Source of the DNA: CAKSQF01 sp964569225
GTDB lineage: Bacteria; Bacillota; Clostridia; Oscillospirales; CAG-272
DNA length: 10,469 nt
Assembly: GCA_964569225.1 (NCBI GenBank)
Contig: CAZMTU010000088.1
Coordinates: 1-10,469 of the forward strand
Direction: 5' to 3'
Each line of letters begins with the position of its first letter. Within the stretch, counting starts at the first letter, position 1. The notes below the pieces were generated by a model, which was not told the DNA's origin, ran no database searches, and saw only the letters and a program-made list of their open reading frames with translations. A program made the position numbers and the translations under genes. This document shows, in pieces, positions 6,895-10,469 of this stretch.

Positions 6895-6985
6895 CCTTCT
6901 GCTCAGTCTAAATTTATATAGGCTAAAAAAATGGAAAAATAGTGAAATTATTCTCATTCTACATATTTTATTCACAATTATGCAG

Positions 6986-6991
6986 TATAAT
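6986..6991 (+). promoter_or_regulatory. Candidate -10 box for gpmI
   Basis: A perfect TATAAT in A/T-rich DNA, 132 bases before the gpmI start. No good -35 hexamer is found 16-18 bases upstream, so an activator or an A/T-rich UP region may be needed. A start near 6998 would give a leader of about 126 nt. Confidence 0.4.
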
Positions 6992-7017
6992 ATTTTTGAA
7001 TCACATTTTAATCACAA

Positions 7018-7093
7018 GGTACATTGTACCGTATATGGTCAGTGCCTGCAACAGCCTGACAACTGCGGAGATTCCCGGCACAGCCCCGCAGTT
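7018..7093 (+). promoter_or_regulatory. Structured 5' leader of gpmI
   Basis: Three consecutive perfect inverted repeats lie before the gene: GGTACA/TGTACC (7018-7030), GTCAG/CTGAC (7038-7042 with 7056-7060) and AACTGCGG/CCGCAGTT (7061-7068 with 7086-7093, 17-nt loop). The first is likely an operator-like dyad or tiny hairpin; the last two could stack in RNA. They end 13 bases before the Shine-Dalgarno (7107-7115). No T-run follows, so control of translation or mRNA stability is more plausible than attenuation. The parts CCCGGCACAGCCCCGCAG resemble a cobalamin-riboswitch core, but the B12 box is missing. Confidence 0.4.
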
Positions 7094-7123
7094 TCAGTAC
7101 AGTGTCGGAGAAGGATGACAAAT

Positions 7124-8779
7124 ATGGCTAAATTAAAGAAATCCGATCATTTTTCCGGTGTAAAAGGACCGGTCATTACCATCGTAATGGACGGCGTAGG
7201 GCTGGCGCCCGCAAATGAAGGCAATGCCATTGCGGCAGCTTCTACCCCTACCCTCGATATGCTTATGTCCCAATTCCCTTGGGTAACGCTAAAAGCCCAT
7301 GGAACTGCAGTCGGTCTGCCTTCGGATGATGACATGGGGAACTCCGAAGTAGGGCATAACGCGCTGGGGGCCGGACAGGTCTTTGCGCAAGGCGCAAAAT
7401 TGGTTTCCAATTCCATTCAAAGCGGAAAAATGTTCACCTCTCAGACTTGGTGCGATCTGATTGACAATGTAAAGAAAAATAATTCCACCCTTCATTTTTT
7501 GGGGCTGTTTTCTGATGGCAATGTGCATTCACACATTGATCACCTGAAAGCCATGATTGCCGAGGCCAAAAAAGAGGGTGTGTCCCGCATTCGTCTGCAC
7601 ATTCTTATGGACGGCCGCGATGTAGGTGAAACCTCGGGTATGGACTACATTAAGCCTTTTGAAGCTTTCCTAAGCGAACTGCGCGCTCCTGATTTTGACA
7701 TTAAAATCGCTTCCGGTGGCGGACGTATGAAGATTACCATGGACCGCTACGAAGCCAACTGGGCAATGGTAGAACTGGGCTGGAAAACCCATGTACTGGG
7801 AGAAGGGCGCGAGTTCGCTTCCGCTGAAGAAGCATACACAACGCTTCGTGCCGAAACCGGCGCTATTGACCAAGATTTGCCGCCTTTTGTTATTGCGGAA
7901 AACGGCAAGCCGGTTGGCACTATAGAAGACGGGGACAGCGTAATCTTCTACAATTTCCGGGGTGACCGTTCGATTGAAATTTCCAAAGCATTTGACGAGG
8001 GTGATTCCTTCGACAAATTTGATCGGATTCGCAAGCCGGATGTGATGTACGCCGGCATGCTGGAATATGACGGTGATCTGCATATTCCCGCTCATTATTT
8101 GGTCAATCCCCCTGAGATCACCAACACAATGAGCGAATTTATGACCGACACCGGCATTCGGATCGCCGCCATATCGGAGACTCAGAAATACGGTCATGTA
8201 ACCTACTTCTGGAACGGAAACCGCTCAGGCAAGTTCTCCGAAACACTGGAAACCTATGTAGAAAAGCTTTCCGACATCGTTCCGTTTGAGCAGCGTCCTT
8301 GGATGCAATGCGCCGAGATTACCGATAAGATGATTGAACTCATCTCCTCCGGCAAATATGATTATATTCGGGTTAATTACCCCAATGGCGACATGGTAGG
8401 ACATACCGGTAATTTCTGGGCGACTAAAATCTCCATTGAAGCGCTTGATCTTCAGCTTGCCCGTCTGCTTCCTGTCATTGATAAGGCAGGCGGTGTGGCG
8501 ATCATCACTGCCGACCACGGAAACGCTGATGAAATGTACGAAGTGGACAAGAAGACCGGCAAGGTAAAGTACAACAAAGACGGTTCTCCCAAGGCAAAAA
8601 CCAGTCACACCCTAAATCGGGTTCCCTGCATTATTTACGATAAGTTCAATAAAGACGCTTACAATGTAAAGGAAGACAAGGGGCAGTTTGGACTATCCAA
8701 TGTGGCGGCGACTACCGTCAACCTGATGGGTTATGAAGCGCCGAACATGTGGGATGAAAGCATTATTGAATTAAAATAA
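7124..8779 (+). CDS. gpmI: 2,3-bisphosphoglycerate-independent phosphoglycerate mutase
   Basis: Interconverts 3- and 2-phosphoglycerate in cytoplasmic glycolysis and gluconeogenesis, using two Mn ions and a phosphoserine intermediate. From ATG 7124 it has 551 residues; GGAGAAGGA (7107-7115) lies 8 bases upstream. An in-frame ATG at 7115 overlaps that ribosome site, and the open frame back to 6980 runs through leader hairpins. Hallmarks in order: MDGVG (metal ligand Asp23), GNSEVGH (catalytic Ser74), SDGNVHSH, DGRDV, MDRYE, FRGDR, KYGHVTYFWNG, DMVGHTGN (Asp423, His427), TADHGN (Asp464, His465) and KTSHT (His495). It is about 40 residues longer than the B. subtilis enzyme, through an N-terminal extension and a Lys-rich loop between TADHGN and KTSHT. 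All metal and catalytic residues checked are present, so it should be active. It appears to be a single-gene transcript. Confidence 0.96.
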   Translation: MAKLKKSDHFSGVKGPVITIVMDGVGLAPANEGNAIAAASTPTLDMLMSQFPWVTLKAHGTAVGLPSDDDMGNSEVGHNALGAGQVFAQGAKLVSNSIQSGKMFTSQTWCDLIDNVKKNNSTLHFLGLFSDGNVHSHIDHLKAMIAEAKKEGVSRIRLHILMDGRDVGETSGMDYIKPFEAFLSELRAPDFDIKIASGGGRMKITMDRYEANWAMVELGWKTHVLGEGREFASAEEAYTTLRAETGAIDQDLPPFVIAENGKPVGTIEDGDSVIFYNFRGDRSIEISKAFDEGDSFDKFDRIRKPDVMYAGMLEYDGDLHIPAHYLVNPPEITNTMSEFMTDTGIRIAAISETQKYGHVTYFWNGNRSGKFSETLETYVEKLSDIVPFEQRPWMQCAEITDKMIELISSGKYDYIRVNYPNGDMVGHTGNFWATKISIEALDLQLARLLPVIDKAGGVAIITADHGNADEMYEVDKKTGKVKYNKDGSPKAKTSHTLNRVPCIIYDKFNKDAYNVKEDKGQFGLSNVAATTVNLMGYEAPNMWDESIIELK

Positions 8780-8794
8780 GCTATAAAGAACAGC

Positions 8795-8814
8795 CGCTTT
8801 CTTTCAAGAAAGCG
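8795..8814 (+). terminator. First hairpin after gpmI
   Basis: CGCTTTCTT and AAGAAAGCG form a perfect 9-bp inverted repeat around two bases, 15 bases after the gpmI stop codon. No T-run follows. It may act with the stronger hairpin at 8833-8858. Confidence 0.4.
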
Positions 8815-8832
8815 ACGCAAAGAACTTTTATA

Positions 8833-8858
8833 AAGGCCGGCAAATACTTGCCGGCCTT
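8833..8858 (+). terminator. GC-rich hairpin after gpmI
   Basis: AAGGCCGGCAA, ATAC loop, TTGCCGGCCTT: a perfect 11-bp stem that is very stable in RNA. It is followed by AGGTTGTCC with no T-run, so it is not a textbook intrinsic terminator. Its CGGCAAATACTTGCCG core recurs almost exactly in the terminator at 9262-9285. Confidence 0.5.
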
Positions 8859-9261
8859 AGGTTGTCCAAAAACTATAATTGTTTGGCAGCTTGCAAAAAG
8901 CTTTGATCGACCTTTTCTCAAAAGGTCGTGGGTTCTTAGGGCGAAGCCCTAAGTCGCCCTCCTCAGAGAGCGAAATCCCCCGGCCTTTCTCTTTTTGTGA
9001 GCTTTTTCTCTTGGACTTTTTAGGCAAGAGAAAAAGCTCACAAACGAATTTGCACTTTTTAGTGAATAGCGCAATTTATTCTGGACTTTCCCGACAGACT
9101 GAGAACAAAATCCTATTGGGGCTTTACTTCAAGCCCTATTTAGGGGACTTTTTTAAGTCCCCTAAAGCCTTCAAAAACATTTAGATAAATGGCATGTTTC
9201 TATGTTTTAAATTTTAAAGCTTCAATTTTTCTACACGCTGAGGACGAAGGATGGAGGATGG
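8859..9261. other. Gene-free stretch packed with palindromes
   Basis: No convincing gene lies here. A 101-codon open frame at 8879-9184 starts with TTG, has no ribosome site and is built from inverted-repeat arms. Perfect hairpins follow one another: 8908-8928 (9 bp, CGACCTTTT), 8935-8953 (8 bp, CTTAGGGC, with an overlapping alternative AGGGCGA/TCGCCCT), 8994-9044 (20 bp), 9119-9136 (6 bp, GGGCTT) and 9139-9166 (12 bp with TTTT loop). Between them are pyrimidine-rich runs. The pattern suggests a composite of palindromic repeat elements or a structured non-coding RNA; no promoter was clear. Confidence 0.6.
8994..9044. repeat. Perfect 20-bp inverted repeat
   Basis: Left arm 8994-9013 and right arm 9025-9044 are exact reverse complements (core GTGAGCTTTTTCTCTTG) around an 11-nt loop, GACTTTTTAGG. 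One arm is almost purely pyrimidine after GTGAG, so transcripts from either strand would fold into a long stem. There is no following T-run. This is the longest inverted repeat seen in the window. Confidence 0.9.
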
Positions 9262-9268
9262 AGGACGG
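9248..9268. repeat. Three tandem heptamers
   Basis: AGGATGG, AGGATGG, AGGACGG in direct succession. The third copy is also the base of the left arm of the terminator that follows. Probably a slippage product. Confidence 0.8.
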
Positions 9269-9290
9269 CAAATATTTGCCGTCCTTTTTT
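9262..9290 (+). terminator. Palindromic intrinsic terminator
   Basis: AGGACGGCAAAT and ATTTGCCGTCCT form a 24-base perfect palindrome (9262-9285) immediately followed by TTTTT, a textbook plus-strand terminator. On the minus strand no T-run follows, so it does not serve the converging regulator gene. The nearest plus-strand gene ends about 480 bases upstream, so it either catches gpmI read-through or ends a non-coding transcript of the palindrome cluster. From 9291 to 9405 nothing else is evident apart from short imperfect repeats around AGCGGCTG and GACGGCTG. Confidence 0.85.
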
Positions 9291-9405
9291 CTGACAACGG
9301 CCGCATTAAGATGATATCAGCGGCTGAAGCGATATTATAGCCAGCGACGGCTGATTGATCAAGCAAATTCAACCAACCCTCTAATTATATTTTTCCTCTG
9401 CCGAT

Positions 9406-10389
9406 TCATTCAAGACTTTCGCCTAAGACTTTCGCATGCTCTGCAACGGCAATAAAACGCGGATCATTCCGTACAGGATCAAACCATTCCAAACCGTTCG
9501 GCTGAGTCAAACAGGCATACAGGTCAAAATTGGAATTTGCAATCAAATCCACAAGAAAGTGACCTGTTCCGTCCGATGCGTATGCATGGTTAAAATCATT
9601 CTTTTTCATTTTAATTTCCCCAAAAAAGGTTGATCCCCCCATTTTCAGCAGCGTTCCGTCGGGTACAGTATACCACTGTTTTACCAAAAGAAGCACCTCT
9701 TCCAGTTCGTGAAGTCCCTGTTCTGTTTCCCCTCTTCCGCAAAGGGCCGCAGCCAATCTCGTCCGCGTCAAAATATACCAATACATCCAACCGTCCGGAA
9801 CACTGCCATCACCAAAGACTTTAATCATTTGTATGCACATTCTTTGCCAATTTACACTATCGTCGGCAGTTCTGTACGGATTATGCACTTCCCTATCAAG
9901 CAGGCGGATAACAGCTTCTAAATTGGCTGCATAATGCGAAGTTAAATATTTATCCCGATTGCCCAGCAGAAGATAACGTTCCTCTAAAATACCTATCCGT
10001 TCTCTCTGAATAAACCGTGTATCTGCGTTCAGCCAGTCCTTGACCTCCTCTTCCTCACAGACCAGACACATATAACGGACCGCGTTTCTGCGCATAACGC
10101 TGTCACCGCTTTCCTTTAAAAGACGTTCACACACCTCCCTGAGCAACGGCATATATTCGTCCAGTCTATCACGATTGAATCTGGCAATATCACCCGCCAG
10201 CGAACTCATAATATGGTAGTCGTTAGGATATTTGTGATAATACCTGACGGCAAGCTGAAGTCTTTCTTCCTTGTCATGCGTACTGCTCCGTTGCCTGAAA
10301 TAGCGTTGAACATCTTCCTTCGCGCCCATGTCATCATTGCCAAGCAGAGTATCAATGGTAATACCGAAGTAATTAGCGATACTTGGCAA
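9406..10389 (-). CDS. XRE-type regulator with broken helix-turn-helix (truncated or pseudogene)
   Basis: The open frame gives 327 residues from a TTG at 10389. Read further upstream, the frame gives ETGDGYPDITLL and then PSIANYFGITIDTLLGND, the typical end of an XRE DNA-binding domain (normally KWE-x-G-x-x-YPDI-x-LLP). About 14 codons that should hold the recognition helix are absent, and a TAA lies in frame at 10429-10431; beyond it only FTQQYL recalls helix 2. No ATG or ribosome site supports a start, the first in-frame Met being residue 21. The remaining 300 residues look helical and TPR-like, with two long Glu/Leu-rich segments, and end FDPVRNDPRF, a pattern seen at the end of such regulators. 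Related proteins bind DNA; this one probably cannot unless the upstream sequence is misread. The last bases repeat AAGACTTTCGC twice (9412-9422, 9425-9435). It converges on gpmI with no minus-strand terminator seen. Confidence 0.75.
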   Translation of the reverse strand: MPSIANYFGITIDTLLGNDDMGAKEDVQRYFRQRSSTHDKEERLQLAVRYYHKYPNDYHIMSSLAGDIARFNRDRLDEYMPLLREVCERLLKESGDSVMRRNAVRYMCLVCEEEEVKDWLNADTRFIQRERIGILEERYLLLGNRDKYLTSHYAANLEAVIRLLDREVHNPYRTADDSVNWQRMCIQMIKVFGDGSVPDGWMYWYILTRTRLAAALCGRGETEQGLHELEEVLLLVKQWYTVPDGTLLKMGGSTFFGEIKMKKNDFNHAYASDGTGHFLVDLIANSNFDLYACLTQPNGLEWFDPVRNDPRFIAVAEHAKVLGESLE

Positions 10390-10469
10390 TAAAGTAATAT
10401 CGGGATACCCATCGCCCGTTTCCCTAAGTTAAAGATATTGTTGGGTAAAAAAAGATGTGTCAGTCGATT

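Noticed and set aside
7038..7123. Cobalamin riboswitch before gpmI
   Set aside because: CCCGGCACAGCCCCGCAG recalls the aptamer core, but the B12 box and the GGGAA and GCCACTG elements are absent, and the CCGC needed there is taken up by a perfect 8-bp stem.
6980..7123. N-terminal extension of gpmI by 48 residues
   Set aside because: The open stretch contains the -10 box and leader hairpins, and the ribosome site points to ATG 7124.
8879..9184. 101-residue open frame
   Set aside because: TTG start, no ribosome site, and the sequence is mostly hairpin arms, so the frame is open by chance.

Overview
The window looks like chromosomal DNA of a Gram-positive Clostridia member, probably Oscillospiraceae/Ruminococcaceae-like. 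This is inferred from purine-rich Shine-Dalgarno sites, a SPxTG-type cell-wall sorting signal, sigma-A promoters with extended -10 boxes, moderate base composition and the protein families present. No phage, plasmid, transposase, CRISPR or RNA gene was seen. Most of it is ordinary; the unusual material is in the intergenic spaces.

Layout. 1-1836 is the 3' part of a large secreted, wall-anchored protein carrying an SGNH/GDSL esterase domain, closed by a hairpin at 1851-1887. 1888-2131 holds a strong promoter whose -35 box is the centre of a perfect inverted repeat, then a short leader hairpin with a T-run. 2132-5655 encodes the two overlapping half-transporters of a heterodimeric ABC exporter with one degenerate and one consensus ATP site. 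5656-6006 holds a second good promoter followed at once by a 109-bp element present twice in tandem. 6007-6555 encodes a six-helix membrane protein made of three WHPGW repeats. It is followed by a strong terminator, beyond which a 62-residue conserved-looking small protein (6635-6823) begins almost immediately. After two more hairpins and a structured leader comes the glycolytic gene gpmI (7124-8779), apparently transcribed alone.

8780-9405 has no convincing gene. It is packed with eight perfect or near-perfect hairpins, including one with a 20-bp stem, and ends in a classic terminator at 9262-9290. The last gene, on the minus strand (9406-10389), is an XRE-type regulator whose large C-terminal part is intact but whose DNA-binding helix-turn-helix is broken: the tail of the HTH domain is visible, preceded by an in-frame stop.

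The genes do not form one pathway. The only clear functional unit is the exporter operon, with a candidate repressor site but no adjacent regulator. The points most worth following are the twin 109-bp repeat, the hairpin cluster after gpmI, the operator-like dyad on the exporter promoter, and the damaged regulator.
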